Below are positions 49,905 through 58,792 of a stretch of 64,000 nt of DNA, one piece after another. Positions within the stretch are counted from its first letter, which is position 1, and the number at the start of each line of letters is the position of its first letter. Position numbers and translations under genes: made by a program. The notes beneath the pieces are model-generated. The model had not been told where the DNA came from, did not search any database, and was given only the letters and a program-made list of their open reading frames with translations. Origin of the DNA: Mycobacterium sp. DL99 (GTDB lineage Bacteria > Actinomycetota > Actinomycetes > Mycobacteriales > Mycobacteriaceae); assembly GCF_004762045.1 (NCBI RefSeq), contig NZ_SJOM01000007.1:4698874-4762873 (forward strand), given 5' to 3'.

Positions 49905-50428
49905 CACCGCACCGCCTTCCCGAACAGCAGCACGTCCTGCGGTTCGTCACTGATATTGGGGAACGTCGCACACCGCGCAAGCCTTCCCTCCAGCGACAGA
50001 CCACACCGGCGCAGCACCCCGGCCGAGCCGGCATTGTCGACGTGGCAGTACGCCGTGACCCGGTACACCGTGGGATCGGGCTGCACGTCGGTCAGCATCA
50101 ACGAAACCGCTTCCGACATCAGGCCCCGTCGCCACCACTGACGGGCCAGGCAGTAACCGAACTCCACCGAGAACGGCTGCGGGCGACGCCGCGCACACAA
50201 CCCGACCACCTCGCCGTCGACTTCGATCAACCAGGTCTGCTCATCACCGGCGTTGAACAACGTGGTGATGACGCGGCGCGTTTCGGCCACCCCCGAGTGC
50301 GGGCGCCAAGACAGATATCTCGTCACCTCGGGATCGGAGGCGATGCGGGTGTACAGCACCTCGGCGTCCTCGACAACCGGTGGCCGCAGCCGCACCTGTG
50401 GCCCGGCCAGGATCTGGGTGTTGGGCAT
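49904..50428 (-). CDS. GNAT-family N-acetyltransferase (RimJ/RimL type)
   Basis: 174 residues. The N-terminus LAGPQVRLRPPVVEDAEVLYTRIASDPEVTRYLSW is typical of ribosomal-protein-type acetyltransferases (key parts VRLRPP and EVTRYLSW). The acetyl-CoA region is FGYCLARQWWRRGLMSEAV, where RQWWRRGLM replaces the usual Q/RxxGxG/A loop, followed by YCHVDNAGSAGVLRRCG. Target unknown. ATG 50428 gives a normal family length. Confidence 0.85.
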   Translation of the reverse strand: MPNTQILAGPQVRLRPPVVEDAEVLYTRIASDPEVTRYLSWRPHSGVAETRRVITTLFNAGDEQTWLIEVDGEVVGLCARRRPQPFSVEFGYCLARQWWRRGLMSEAVSLMLTDVQPDPTVYRVTAYCHVDNAGSAGVLRRCGLSLEGRLARCATFPNISDEPQDVLLFGKAVR

Positions 50429-50483
50429 GGTCTCTATCCTGCACCGTTGCCGGGGCCACCCGTCCAGCGGTTTACTGGACTGA

Positions 50484-50867
50484 ATGGCAATCACCTTCAA
50501 TCACACGATCGTCGCCGCCAAGGATCGGCGGGTCTCAGCCGAGTTCTTCACCGAGTTGTTCGGGCTGCCCGGCCCGCAGGAATTCGGGCCGTTTCTCGCC
50601 GTGACACTGAATCACGGAGTGAGCCTGGACTACGCCCAGATCGGCCCCGACGACGAAGTCCGGCCGCAGCACTACGCATTCCTGGTGTCCGAGGACGAGT
50701 TCGACTCGATCTACGGCAAGATCCACGACCGCGGCATCCAGCACTGGGCCGATCCGCACGGTCAGCACCCGGGCGAGATCAACCACAACGACGGCGGCCG
50801 CGGGGTCTACTTCCAGGACCCGTCGGGGCATTACCTGGAGATCATCACGCGCCCGTACGGGGGCTGA
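50484..50867 (+). CDS. VOC-superfamily protein
   Basis: 127-residue glyoxalase-fold protein. The N-terminal module begins FNHTIVAAKDRRVSAEFFTELFGLP and the C-terminal end has FQDPSGHYLEIITRPYG with a metal-site Glu. No specific substrate can be given. It converges on the Rrf2 gene 9 nt away. Confidence 0.85.
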   Translation: MAITFNHTIVAAKDRRVSAEFFTELFGLPGPQEFGPFLAVTLNHGVSLDYAQIGPDDEVRPQHYAFLVSEDEFDSIYGKIHDRGIQHWADPHGQHPGEINHNDGGRGVYFQDPSGHYLEIITRPYGG

Positions 50868-50876
50868 TCGCTGCGA

Positions 50877-51347
50877 CTAGCGGTGACCGCGCTTGTGCTC
50901 CTGATCGCGGTAGGCGTCGGCCAGCTTGTCGACGTGACCAGGCAGCGAACCGGCCGCCACATCGGCCAGGCTGGTCTCCTCCAGCACCGAGCGCATGCTC
51001 GCGCGCAGTGCACGCCAGACATCGGTCAGCGCCGCTGTAGGACCCGAGTACGGCAGGTCTCCCAGCCCGATGTCGCGCACGCTGGCCAGCGGTCCGTCTA
51101 TGCAGCGCAGCACGTCGGCGATGCTGATCTCACCGGCCGGACGGGCCAGCTCGTAGCCGCCGTCGCGGCCTCGATGGCTGCGGACCAGCCGATCGGTGCG
51201 CAGGGCCGTGAGGATGTCGACCAGGAACTGCGCCGGGATGCCCTGCGCCTTGGCCAGGTCATCGGTTTTGACCAGCTCGCCGTCAGCGACCGTCGCGAGC
51301 TGGACCATGGCTCGGACGGCATACTCCGCCTTCGCCGACATCCGCAT
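50877..51347 (-). CDS. Rrf2-family transcriptional regulator
   Basis: 156 residues. The winged helix N-terminus MSAKAEYAVRAMVQLA and wing SHRGRDGGYELARP are diagnostic, with GIPAQFLVDILTALR as recognition region. The Fe-S cysteine triad of IscR is absent (one Cys only), so it is more like CymR-type sulfur sensors than iron-sulfur sensors. It is the positional counterpart of Rv1287, close to cysDN, which makes it a plausible regulator of sulfate assimilation. Confidence 0.9.
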   Translation of the reverse strand: MRMSAKAEYAVRAMVQLATVADGELVKTDDLAKAQGIPAQFLVDILTALRTDRLVRSHRGRDGGYELARPAGEISIADVLRCIDGPLASVRDIGLGDLPYSGPTAALTDVWRALRASMRSVLEETSLADVAAGSLPGHVDKLADAYRDQEHKRGHR

Positions 51348-51420
51348 GCTCAGGATTGTGCCAGTTCACTCATCGCCCGCACCGATGCACCGAAGCTGGG
51401 TGCCCGCTGGGTCGGCGTGC

Positions 51421-52017
51421 CTAATCAGGAATTCCCGCGGCGTCCGGGACCACGATGGCGAACAAGTCCGACATCGCGGCCAGGCTCGCCGACTGCATGA
51501 CCGCGGCGGGCACCGGTGCACTGTCGGGGCCGGCCAGCGTACGGGTGGCGGTGGCGGCGGCCACCACCGTCGGGGCGTATCCGAGGTTGAAGGCGCCACG
51601 CGCGGTGGAGTTGACGCACATGTGCGTCATGAATCCGGCCAGCACCAGGTTCGACGCATCGAGGCCTTTCAGCCGATCGTCGAGGTCGGTCTGGACGAAT
51701 GAATTGGGGAACTGCTTGACCACCACCGGTTCTCCCTCGCGTGGAGCCACCGACGCGACGATCGCACCGCTCTCCCCCTCGATGTCATACAGCGAGCCCG
51801 GACCGTCGGAGTGCTGGATGTGAATGATCGGTATGCCCGCGCGGCGGGCCCGGTCGAGCAGTTGCGCCGTCTGCTCGAGCGCGGCCTGCACCCCTTCGAG
51901 CTCCATGATTCCCTGGGTGTAGGTGTTCTGGCAGTCGATCAGGACCAGGGTGGAATCGGCGAGGCGGGCCGGTGCGGCGGGGAGGCTGGCCAGTTCGCGC
52001 AGCGTGGGGCGGGTCAT
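51421..52017 (-). CDS. Isochorismatase-like cysteine hydrolase
   Basis: 198 residues of the isochorismatase/nicotinamidase fold. The probable catalytic triad is Asp28 (VLIDCQNTY), Lys101 (VVVKQFPNSF) and Cys134 (GFMTHMCVNSTAR), preceded by the usual cis-peptide region. Hydrolysis of an amide or ester is expected; the substrate is unknown. Confidence 0.88.
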   Translation of the reverse strand: MTRPTLRELASLPAAPARLADSTLVLIDCQNTYTQGIMELEGVQAALEQTAQLLDRARRAGIPIIHIQHSDGPGSLYDIEGESGAIVASVAPREGEPVVVKQFPNSFVQTDLDDRLKGLDASNLVLAGFMTHMCVNSTARGAFNLGYAPTVVAAATATRTLAGPDSAPVPAAVMQSASLAAMSDLFAIVVPDAAGIPD

Positions 52018-52060
52018 GTTGATGAGCCTAGTGACCAGCGGCGCTGGTTAGGCTGCATCG

Positions 52061-52552
52061 GTGGGACTACCGGATTGGTCGAGAGGCAAGATCACGCTGG
52101 TCATGGGCGCTGTCGCGGCGCCCATCGCGGTGATCCTGATCGTCACCGCACCGAGCGAGAAGGCCCCGAGCGCGGACTGCCAACGCGTCGATCAGATTGC
52201 CCACCACCTCGTCACGGCAGGCGCCCTCCCGGGAGGGGACGGAGTCGCCGACCCGAACGTGACCCGAAAAGCCGCTGAAGCGGCTGCAGCGGCTGCAGCG
52301 GCTGCAGCGGCTCGGGACGAAGCCGCGTCGATCGAAGACCCCGATTTGAAACGGAAAGCGCTGGCATTCGCGGACGCACTGCGCCAGTTCAGTCAGGGCA
52401 ATCCCAGCGCGCCGCCGAACGGGTGGCCCGACAAGAACTACATGGGCGGATACCAGAATTCATTCAGCACGCTCCACGAACTGAAGCTCGCCTGTCCGAA
52501 TGTCGGCACCGATCAGCTCCCCGAGGGCGTCCCACCTCTGCCGGGCAGCTGA
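52061..52552 (+). CDS. Hypothetical membrane-anchored protein with poly-Ala stretch
   Basis: 163 residues, no recognised family. One N-terminal membrane segment (about residues 12-30) is followed by an outward-facing domain with two Cys (C40, C147) that could form a disulfide. Residues 69-88 are an Ala-rich helix encoded by repeats of CTGCAGCGG (52284-52312). The start is GTG 52061. It converges on cysQ 5 nt away. Confidence 0.7.
   Translation: MGLPDWSRGKITLVMGAVAAPIAVILIVTAPSEKAPSADCQRVDQIAHHLVTAGALPGGDGVADPNVTRKAAEAAAAAAAAAAARDEAASIEDPDLKRKALAFADALRQFSQGNPSAPPNGWPDKNYMGGYQNSFSTLHELKLACPNVGTDQLPEGVPPLPGS
52284..52312 (+). repeat. 9-bp tandem repeats (poly-Ala)
   Basis: Three to four copies of CTGCAGCGG in tandem inside the hypothetical gene, preceded by a diverged copy, encoding Ala-Ala-Ala. 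In-frame expansion would lengthen the Ala helix only. Confidence 0.8.
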
Positions 52553-52557
52553 GAGGG

Positions 52558-53301
52558 CTACCCCGCCGTGACGGCCAAAACCCGTTCGGCCAGCTCGGGC
52601 CGGCACACGATCAGGTCGGGCAGCGTCGGATCAGCCGAGTTGTAGACCAACCGCGAGCCGTCGATGCGTGAGGTGTGCAGGCCGGCGGCACGGGCCACCG
52701 CGACGGGCGCGGCCGAATCCCACTCGTACTGACCACCGGCGTGTACGTACACATCAGCGACTCCGCGGACCACCGCGGCGACTTTGGCTCCGGCCGAGCC
52801 CATTTCGACGAGGGTTCCGCCGAGTGCCTCGCGGACGGCCAGCGCCACCGCAGGCGGGCGGGTGCGCGACACCACGACCCGCGGCGGACCGTCGAAGGGA
52901 CGCGGTGCCGCCACCTCGGGGGTGGACAGCGTGGTGTTCTGCGCGGGCAGCGCGACCGCGCCGGCCACGAGTTCGCCTGCGCTCCACAGCGCCACATGCA
53001 CGGCCCAGTCGTCGCGGCCGAGTTCGGAGAACTCCCGGGTGCCGTCGAGCGGGTCGACGATCCAGACCCGCTCGGCGCTCAGCCGTGCCGGGTCGGCCCG
53101 CTCGTCGGCCGTGGCCTCCTCGGACAGCACCGAGTCGCCGGGACGCAGCGCGGCCAGCTCGGCCATCAGGAAATCGTGGGACTGCTTGTCCCCGGCCGCC
53201 TTTCGCTCGGCGGCCGAGGCATCGGCAAAGTCGGCACGGACGTCGAGCAGCAGATCCCCGGCCCTGGTGGCCAGCCGGGCAGCCAGTTCGTGATCGTTCA
53301 C
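52558..53301 (-). CDS. cysQ: 3'(2'),5'-bisphosphate nucleotidase
   Basis: 247-residue Mg-dependent, lithium-sensitive-type phosphatase that degrades PAP (and PAPS) to AMP/APS. The metal site is VWIVDPLDGTREFSE near residue 85, with the upstream DSVLSEEATAD Glu cluster and the C-terminal YEWDSAAPVAVARAAG. The start is GTG 53301, overlapping the cysNC stop by 4 nt, so it is coupled to the enzyme that makes PAPS. Confidence 0.93.
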   Translation of the reverse strand: MNDHELAARLATRAGDLLLDVRADFADASAAERKAAGDKQSHDFLMAELAALRPGDSVLSEEATADERADPARLSAERVWIVDPLDGTREFSELGRDDWAVHVALWSAGELVAGAVALPAQNTTLSTPEVAAPRPFDGPPRVVVSRTRPPAVALAVREALGGTLVEMGSAGAKVAAVVRGVADVYVHAGGQYEWDSAAPVAVARAAGLHTSRIDGSRLVYNSADPTLPDLIVCRPELAERVLAVTAG

Positions 53302-55142
53302 GACGGTAATTCCAGCAGCTCGATCACCATGTCGGCCAGTTCAGCGGTGCCGTGGTCCGGAGTGAGCCGCAGATCCGGGTTCTTCGGCCGCTGGTACGGG
53401 CTGTCGATGCCGGTGAAATGGGTTATCTCACCGGCCCGGGCCTTGGCGTACAGACCCTTGGGATCACGACGTTCGCAGTCTTCCAGTGGGGTGTCGCAGA
53501 ACACCTCGTAGAAGTCGACGCCGCCCTCGTTGGCCACCTTCCGGGCCAGCTCACGGTGCTCCTCCAACGGGCTGATCGCAGGCACCAGCACGATCTGGCC
53601 GGAGTCGGCCAGCAGCGCGGCGACGTGGGCCAGCCGGCGCAGGTTCTCGGCCCGGTCGGCCATCGAGAAGCCGAGGTCCGCGTTGAGGCCGTGGCGCAGG
53701 TTGTCGCCGTCCAGAACGTATGCCGGCACGCCCTTTTCGAGCAGTTTCTGCTCGACCAGCATCGCCACCGAGGACTTGCCCGAGCCCGACAGGCCGGTGA
53801 ACCACACGGTGCGGCCACGGCTGAGTCGATCCCCCGGGGTTACCAGCGAATCGTGCCGGACCGCATTGGGGCTCGCGGTCTCGTTGCGGGTGTCGCGCAA
53901 CACCATGCCGGCGCCGACGGTGCCGTTGGTGTTGGGATCGATCAGGATGAACGATCCGGTGGCCGCGTTGCGGCTGTACTCGTCGAGCAGCAGCGGGGCC
54001 TGGGTACGCAGCGAAATACGGCCCAGCTCATTGAGTTTGAGCGCACTGGCGGACTTGTCCCGATGCAGGGTGTTGACATCGAGGCGGTAGTCCAGACCGG
54101 TGATCTTGACCCTCGTGGTGCGGGTGGTGTGTTTGATCAGGTACTCGCGACCGGGCTCCAGCGACGACTCGTCGGCCATCCAGCACACGGTGGCGTCGAA
54201 GTCCTGGGTGACCCGGGGCTGGTTGTTGGGCCGGGCGATCATGTCGCCGCGCGAGATGTCGATGTCGTCGGACAAGCTGATCGACACCGCCATCGGCGGG
54301 AACGCCTCTTCGACGACACCGCTGGGGCCGTCGATCTGGGTGATGCGCGTGGGCTTTCCGGCCGGCAGCACGATCACGTCGTCACCGGGACGCAGCACGC
54401 CGCTGGCCACGGTGCCGGCGTAGCTGCGGTGGTCGGCGTGCTCGTGAGTCTGCGGACGGATCACGTACTGCACCGGGAAACGCACGTCGACCAGGTTGCG
54501 GTCACCGGCGATGTAGACGTCTTCGAGGTGACTCAGCAGCGAGGGTCCCTCATACCAGGGCGTCACATCGGACTTGGTCACCACGTTGTCGCCGTTGAGT
54601 GCCGACATCGGGATCGTCGTCACATCGTGCACGTCCAGCCGGGCGGCGAACGCATGGAACTCGTCGCGAATCGCCTCGAAACGCTCTTGGTCCCAGTCGA
54701 TCAGGTCCATCTTGTTCACGGCCAGCACGATGTGCTGGATGCCCAGCAGCGAGGCCAGGAACGCGTGCCGGCGGGACTGCTCGAGCAGGCCGTGGCGCGC
54801 GTCGACCAGCACGATCACCAGCTGTGCGGTGGAAGCCCCGGTCACCATGTTGCGGGTGTACTGGATGTGACCCGGGGTGTCGGCGATGATGAATTTGCGC
54901 TTGGCCGTGGCGAAATAGCGGTAGGCGACATCGATCGTGATGCCCTGCTCGCGCTCGGCCCGCAGGCCGTCGGTGACCAGAGCCAGGTCGGTGTAGTCGT
55001 GGCCACGTTCCTTGGAGGTCCGCTCGACCGCGGCCAGCTGATCCTCCATCACAGCCTTGGAGTCGAACAGCAGCCGTCCGATCAGCGTGGACTTGCCGTC
55101 GTCGACGGATCCCGCGGTGGCGATGCGAAGAAGCGTCGACAT
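53298..55142 (-). CDS. cysN: Bifunctional sulfate adenylyltransferase GTPase subunit / APS kinase
   Basis: 614-residue CysNC fusion. Residues 1-430 are the EF-Tu-like GTPase that drives ATP sulfurylase: P-loop GSVDDGKST (residues 11-19), switch DTPGHIQYTRNM, NKMD guanine site. From about residue 442 comes a complete APS kinase with P-loop GLSGSGKSS, LDGDNLRHGLNADLGFS and the PAPS-site SPLEEHRELA. It therefore both helps make APS and phosphorylates it to PAPS. The ATG shares one base with the cysD stop (TGATG). Confidence 0.97.
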   Translation of the reverse strand: MSTLLRIATAGSVDDGKSTLIGRLLFDSKAVMEDQLAAVERTSKERGHDYTDLALVTDGLRAEREQGITIDVAYRYFATAKRKFIIADTPGHIQYTRNMVTGASTAQLVIVLVDARHGLLEQSRRHAFLASLLGIQHIVLAVNKMDLIDWDQERFEAIRDEFHAFAARLDVHDVTTIPMSALNGDNVVTKSDVTPWYEGPSLLSHLEDVYIAGDRNLVDVRFPVQYVIRPQTHEHADHRSYAGTVASGVLRPGDDVIVLPAGKPTRITQIDGPSGVVEEAFPPMAVSISLSDDIDISRGDMIARPNNQPRVTQDFDATVCWMADESSLEPGREYLIKHTTRTTRVKITGLDYRLDVNTLHRDKSASALKLNELGRISLRTQAPLLLDEYSRNAATGSFILIDPNTNGTVGAGMVLRDTRNETASPNAVRHDSLVTPGDRLSRGRTVWFTGLSGSGKSSVAMLVEQKLLEKGVPAYVLDGDNLRHGLNADLGFSMADRAENLRRLAHVAALLADSGQIVLVPAISPLEEHRELARKVANEGGVDFYEVFCDTPLEDCERRDPKGLYAKARAGEITHFTGIDSPYQRPKNPDLRLTPDHGTAELADMVIELLELPS

Positions 55143-56080
55143 CAGAAGTAACCCTCTCGCTTGCGATCTTCCATTCCGGCCTCGGAGATCCGGTCATCGG
55201 CGCGGGTGGCGCCACGCTCGGTGAGCCGAGACACCGCGGTCTCGGCGATCACCTCAGAAACCGTTGCGGCCGTTGACTCGACGCACCCGGTGCAGGTGAC
55301 GTCGCCGACGGTGCGGAACCGCACGGTCTTCTCGATCACCGGTTCGTCCTTGCGCGGCTGCATGTACTTGTGCACCGCGAGCAGCATGCCGTCGCGCTCG
55401 AACACCTTGCGCTGGTGCGCGTAATAGATCGACGGCAGCTTGATCTTCTCGGCGCCGATGTAGGACCAGATGTCGAACTCGGTCCAGTTGGAGATCGGGA
55501 AGGCACGGATGTGCTCGCCCTTGTGGTGACGACCGTTGTACAGGTTCCACAGCTCGGGCCGCTGGGCCTTGGGGTCCCACTGGCCGAACTCGTCGCGGAA
55601 GGAGAACACGCGCTCCTTGGCGCGGGCCTTCTCCTCGTCGCGCCGGGCCCCGCCGAAGGCCGCGTCGAACTTGTTCTCCCGGATGCCGCGCAGCAGCGTG
55701 ACGGTCTGGATCGGGTTGCGGGACGGGATCGTCTCCACCACACGCCCCGCATCGATATCGTCCTGCACCTTGGCGACGACCAGCCGCGCACCGTAGTGCT
55801 CGACGAGTTCGTCGCGGGCCGCGTAGACCTCGTCGAAGTTGTGGCCGGTGTCGACGTGCATGACCGGGAACGGCAGCCGCCCCGGCGCGAACGCCTTGAC
55901 CGCCAGGTGCAGCATGACGATCGAGTCCTTGCCGCCGGAGAACAGCAGCACGGGCTTCTCGAACTCCGCGGCGACCTCGCGGATGATGTGGATGGCCTCG
56001 GCCTCCAGGGACCGCAGGTGGCTCAGCTCGTAGTGGCCGGCACGGCCGGTCTGCTGATCGGATTTCTGCGCGGTGGTCAT
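55142..56080 (-). CDS. cysD: Sulfate adenylyltransferase subunit 2
   Basis: 312-residue ATP sulfurylase catalytic subunit of the PAPS-reductase-like fold. The PP-loop is LLFSGGKDSIVMLHLA near residue 47. The RDEEKARAKERVFSFRDEFGQWDPK segment is conserved (key parts GGARRDEEKARAKER and FSFRDEFGQW). The start is ATG 56080 with GGGGAAG; a GTG one codon upstream is also possible. It is first gene of cysD-cysNC-cysQ. Confidence 0.97.
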   Translation of the reverse strand: MTTAQKSDQQTGRAGHYELSHLRSLEAEAIHIIREVAAEFEKPVLLFSGGKDSIVMLHLAVKAFAPGRLPFPVMHVDTGHNFDEVYAARDELVEHYGARLVVAKVQDDIDAGRVVETIPSRNPIQTVTLLRGIRENKFDAAFGGARRDEEKARAKERVFSFRDEFGQWDPKAQRPELWNLYNGRHHKGEHIRAFPISNWTEFDIWSYIGAEKIKLPSIYYAHQRKVFERDGMLLAVHKYMQPRKDEPVIEKTVRFRTVGDVTCTGCVESTAATVSEVIAETAVSRLTERGATRADDRISEAGMEDRKREGYF

Positions 56081-56083
56081 CAC

Positions 56084-56106
56084 TTCCCCATTAAGTTGGT
56101 AGGAAT
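56084..56106 (-). promoter_or_regulatory. Candidate operator in the cysD leader
   Basis: Between the promoter and the cysD start a TTCC...GGAA imperfect dyad encloses CATTAAGTTGGTAGG. The spacing and sequence type recall Rrf2/CymR-family sulfur operators. It sits downstream of the -10, where a bound repressor would block transcription; the nearby Rrf2 gene is the obvious candidate. Inference only. Confidence 0.4.
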
Positions 56107-56131
56107 GGCCAGAATTGCAAGCATGGCCAGG

Positions 56132-56161
56132 AATCTAGCCGCCCGGTCGCCGCGGTGTCAA
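56132..56161 (-). promoter_or_regulatory. cysD-cysNC-cysQ promoter
   Basis: Minus strand -35 TTGACA (56156-56161) and -10 TAGATT (56132-56137) with 18-nt spacing, about 50 nt upstream of the cysD ATG and just after the MFS stop codon. It shows that the sulfate operon has its own promoter despite following the MFS gene closely. Confidence 0.75.
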
Positions 56162-56175
56162 TGGTGGTCTACCCG

Positions 56176-57546
56176 TCAGGCCCGGTGCCCGCTGACGTGG
56201 GCACCCGCCTGCCGGGGCAGGAGCACCGTGGCGAGCAGGGTCAGCGCCAGCAAAGCGCCCAGAACCAGGTAGGTCACCGAATATGAGGTCAGTTGGCTGA
56301 GCAGTAACGCCGCCACCGCGATGCCGAGCCCGGCGGCCAGCTCCTGCACCGAGGCGTTGAGCGTGTTGGCATGCGTCAGCTCCTCCCCCTCGACATCGGA
56401 GAACGCCAGGCTGTTGTATGCAGTGAAGCCGATCGACCGCAGCGCCCCGCTCAGATAGAGAACGACGGCCATCACGACCACCGGCAGGCCCGGCCGCAAC
56501 AGGGCCAGCAGGCCGAAACACGCGACCGAGGCCAGCCCGTTGACCAGGAGCACGGTGCGGATGCCGAATCTGCGCATGAGCGGCGTGGTGGCCGGCTTGA
56601 TGGTCAGGTTCCCGGCGAACAGCGCGGCCACCATGACACCGGCGGCCAGCGGCGTCCAGCCGAACTCCAGCTGGAACTGCAGCGGCAGCAGGAACGGCAC
56701 CGCGGTGATGACCAGTCGATACAGCGACCCGGCCACCACGGTGATGCGCAGCGTGTGCACCCGCAGCACCCGCAACTGCACGAGCGGGGCCGTCGCGCTG
56801 AGCAGCCGCCACACCGCGCCGGCGAGCAGCAGGACCGCTGCGGCGCCGCACCCGCCGACCAGACCCCAGTCGGTCCCCGAGACCCGGATGTTCTCCAGGG
56901 CGATCAGGGCCGCAGCAATCCCCGAGCCGAGCGCCAGCAGACCCGGCCAATCCAAAGATCGGGCCGTGCGCTGTGGCTCGCCACGGACGAGTTTGAGCGC
57001 CAGAACAATTCCGATCACGCCGATCGGAATGTTGACCGCGAAGATCCATCGCCAGCTGCCCAGCGTCGCGATCGCCCCGCCCAGAACGGGGGCCAACACA
57101 GGCGCGGTCAGCGCCGGCCAGGTCAGCAATGCGATGGCACGCACCAGGTCCGACTTGCCGCTCTGACGCAACACGGCCAGCCGGCCGACCGGCACCATCA
57201 TGGCGCCGCCGACCCCCTGCAATATCCGCATCAGCACCAGCATCGGGAGCGACGTACTCGCCGCACAGCCGACCGAGGCCAAGGTGAACACCGCGATGGC
57301 CCCGATGAACACCCGGCGCGTGCCGAATCGGTCGGCCAACCAGCCGCTGGCCGGGATCAGCACCGCCACCGTGACCAGATAGGCCGAGATCGCCACATTG
57401 ACGTCGATGGCCTCGACACCGAACGAGGCGGCGATCAGCGGGATGGCCGGCGTGATGATCGTCGCGTCCAGGATTTCCATGAAGAGGCTGCCGGCCACCA
57501 GCAGCGCCATGCCCCGCGGGAAGGGCGGATTCTCGGGTACTGACAT
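56176..57546 (-). CDS. MFS drug-type transporter (DHA2-like)
   Basis: 456-residue membrane protein with about 12-14 hydrophobic segments. Motif A is GWLADRFGTRRVF, and an acidic MEILDATIITPAIP opening segment (motif D1) is typical of proton-coupled multidrug exporters. The substrate is unknown. The ATG at 57546 gives the normal family N-terminus. It is divergent from the thioesterase gene. Confidence 0.88.
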   Translation of the reverse strand: MSVPENPPFPRGMALLVAGSLFMEILDATIITPAIPLIAASFGVEAIDVNVAISAYLVTVAVLIPASGWLADRFGTRRVFIGAIAVFTLASVGCAASTSLPMLVLMRILQGVGGAMMVPVGRLAVLRQSGKSDLVRAIALLTWPALTAPVLAPVLGGAIATLGSWRWIFAVNIPIGVIGIVLALKLVRGEPQRTARSLDWPGLLALGSGIAAALIALENIRVSGTDWGLVGGCGAAAVLLLAGAVWRLLSATAPLVQLRVLRVHTLRITVVAGSLYRLVITAVPFLLPLQFQLEFGWTPLAAGVMVAALFAGNLTIKPATTPLMRRFGIRTVLLVNGLASVACFGLLALLRPGLPVVVMAVVLYLSGALRSIGFTAYNSLAFSDVEGEELTHANTLNASVQELAAGLGIAVAALLLSQLTSYSVTYLVLGALLALTLLATVLLPRQAGAHVSGHRA

Positions 57547-57629
57547 CACAGCTGCCCGCCCCCACGAGCCGGGACGGTTACCCCGCAGGTAATTGAGACG
57601 CCGACCGCCGTCGGCACACACTGGCGGCC

Positions 57630-58043
57630 ATGAGTATCCAGACCGGCCCGGCCGTGATGGCGGATTTCCTGCCCCAGTCGCCTTTCGTGACCAAGCTCGG
57701 GATCGTTGCCGAAACGCTGGAGGGCCCCGAGGTCCGGCTGCGGTTGCCGTGGGATCCTTCGAACATCACGATCGCCGACATGGTGCACGGCGGTGCGATC
57801 GCGGCGTTGGCCGACGTGACGGTGATGGCCGCGGCCTGGGCTCAGGCCGAGGTTCCGGATTCGCTTCGCGGAGTGACGGTCTCGATGACCATCAGCTATC
57901 TGGCGCCGGCGCGGGCGACCGATCTGATCGGCCTCGGGCGCGTGCTGCGCCAGGGCAGGTCCCTGGTGAACTGCGACATCGATATCGTCACGCCCGACGG
58001 CGAGGCGGTGGCCAAGGCCATCGCGACGTACAAGGTTGGGTGA
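57630..58043 (+). CDS. PaaI-type hotdog thioesterase
   Basis: 137 residues. The hotdog core contains MVHGGAIAALADVTVMAAAW, with the HGG-x-x-x-x-x-x-D active-site pattern of PaaI-like acyl-CoA thioesterases, and the last strand GEAVAKAIATYKVG. The substrate is unknown. It is divergent from the MFS gene and convergent with the carbonic anhydrase gene. Confidence 0.9.
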   Translation: MSIQTGPAVMADFLPQSPFVTKLGIVAETLEGPEVRLRLPWDPSNITIADMVHGGAIAALADVTVMAAAWAQAEVPDSLRGVTVSMTISYLAPARATDLIGLGRVLRQGRSLVNCDIDIVTPDGEAVAKAIATYKVG

Positions 58044-58167
58044 GCCTGCCGCGAAAATCAGGTGCGACGTTCGCGTTCGTAGCGCTGTGGCGAAAAAACG
58101 GCCGGATTCCCGCCGTAGCGCTACCAACGCCAGCTTCAGCCCTGCGCGACGCACTGACGAGGCATCC

Positions 58168-58659
58168 TCACAGCGTGACCTCGTTGAGCTTGCCGGTGGC
58201 GACGTCGAAGACGAAGCCGCGCAACGACTCATGCTTGGTGACGAACGGGCTGGCCTCGATCCGCCGCAATGACTGACGCACGTCCTCTTCGAGGTCGACG
58301 AATGACTCAGCCGCCCAGTTCGGCTTGATACCGGTGTCGTCCTGGATCTGCTGTTTGAAACCGTCATCAGTGAAAGTCAGCATGCCGCAATCGGTGTGGT
58401 GGATCAGGATGATCTCCTTGGTCCCCAGAAGCCGCTGACTGATGGCCAGCGACCGGATCTCGTCATCGGTGATGACACCGCCGGCATTGCGGATGACGTG
58501 TGCCTCGCCGTCACCCAGACCGAGGATCCGATACACGTTCAGCCTGGCATCCATGCACGCCACCACCGCGACGTGCTTGCTCGGCGGCAGCGGCAACGGC
58601 CCGGTGAAGGTCGCGGCATAGACCTCGTTGTTGGCCAGGTACTGATCGGTGACAGACAT
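58168..58659 (-). CDS. Beta-class carbonic anhydrase
   Basis: 163-residue zinc enzyme that interconverts CO2 and bicarbonate. Ligands are Cys35 (VACMDARL), His88 and Cys91 (HHTDCGML), with the Asp37-Arg39 dyad. It is the counterpart of Rv1284 and matches its N- and C-termini closely. Its location beside cysD mirrors M. tuberculosis, where it also precedes the sulfate genes. Confidence 0.95.
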   Translation of the reverse strand: MSVTDQYLANNEVYAATFTGPLPLPPSKHVAVVACMDARLNVYRILGLGDGEAHVIRNAGGVITDDEIRSLAISQRLLGTKEIILIHHTDCGMLTFTDDGFKQQIQDDTGIKPNWAAESFVDLEEDVRQSLRRIEASPFVTKHESLRGFVFDVATGKLNEVTL

Positions 58660-58746
58660 ATTTCGACGCTAACCCCGCAATGGGCGGCACGGCTAGCCGC
58701 AGAATCAGGCTGAGTCGATGGGGTGCCCGCTGCGTGGAACGAGCGA

Positions 58747-58778
58747 CGGCCGTCCTGCCGGGGGGTGCAGGACGGCCG
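58747..58778 (-). terminator. Terminator of the glycosyltransferase operon
   Basis: Perfect 12-bp stem CGGCCGTCCTGC with its complement around an 8-nt G-rich loop, 14 nt after the stop of the last glycosyltransferase gene. No U-tract. Confidence 0.8.
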
Positions 58779-58792
58779 CCGCAGTCGGGACG

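Noticed and set aside
53352..55151. 599-codon plus-strand frame opposite cysNC
   Set aside because: Mirror frame of a strongly conserved gene; composition typical of GC-rich antisense.
58044..58167. AGCGCT inverted arms considered as a terminator between the thioesterase and carbonic anhydrase genes
   Set aside because: The arms are only 7 bp and far apart with weak inner pairing; not convincing.
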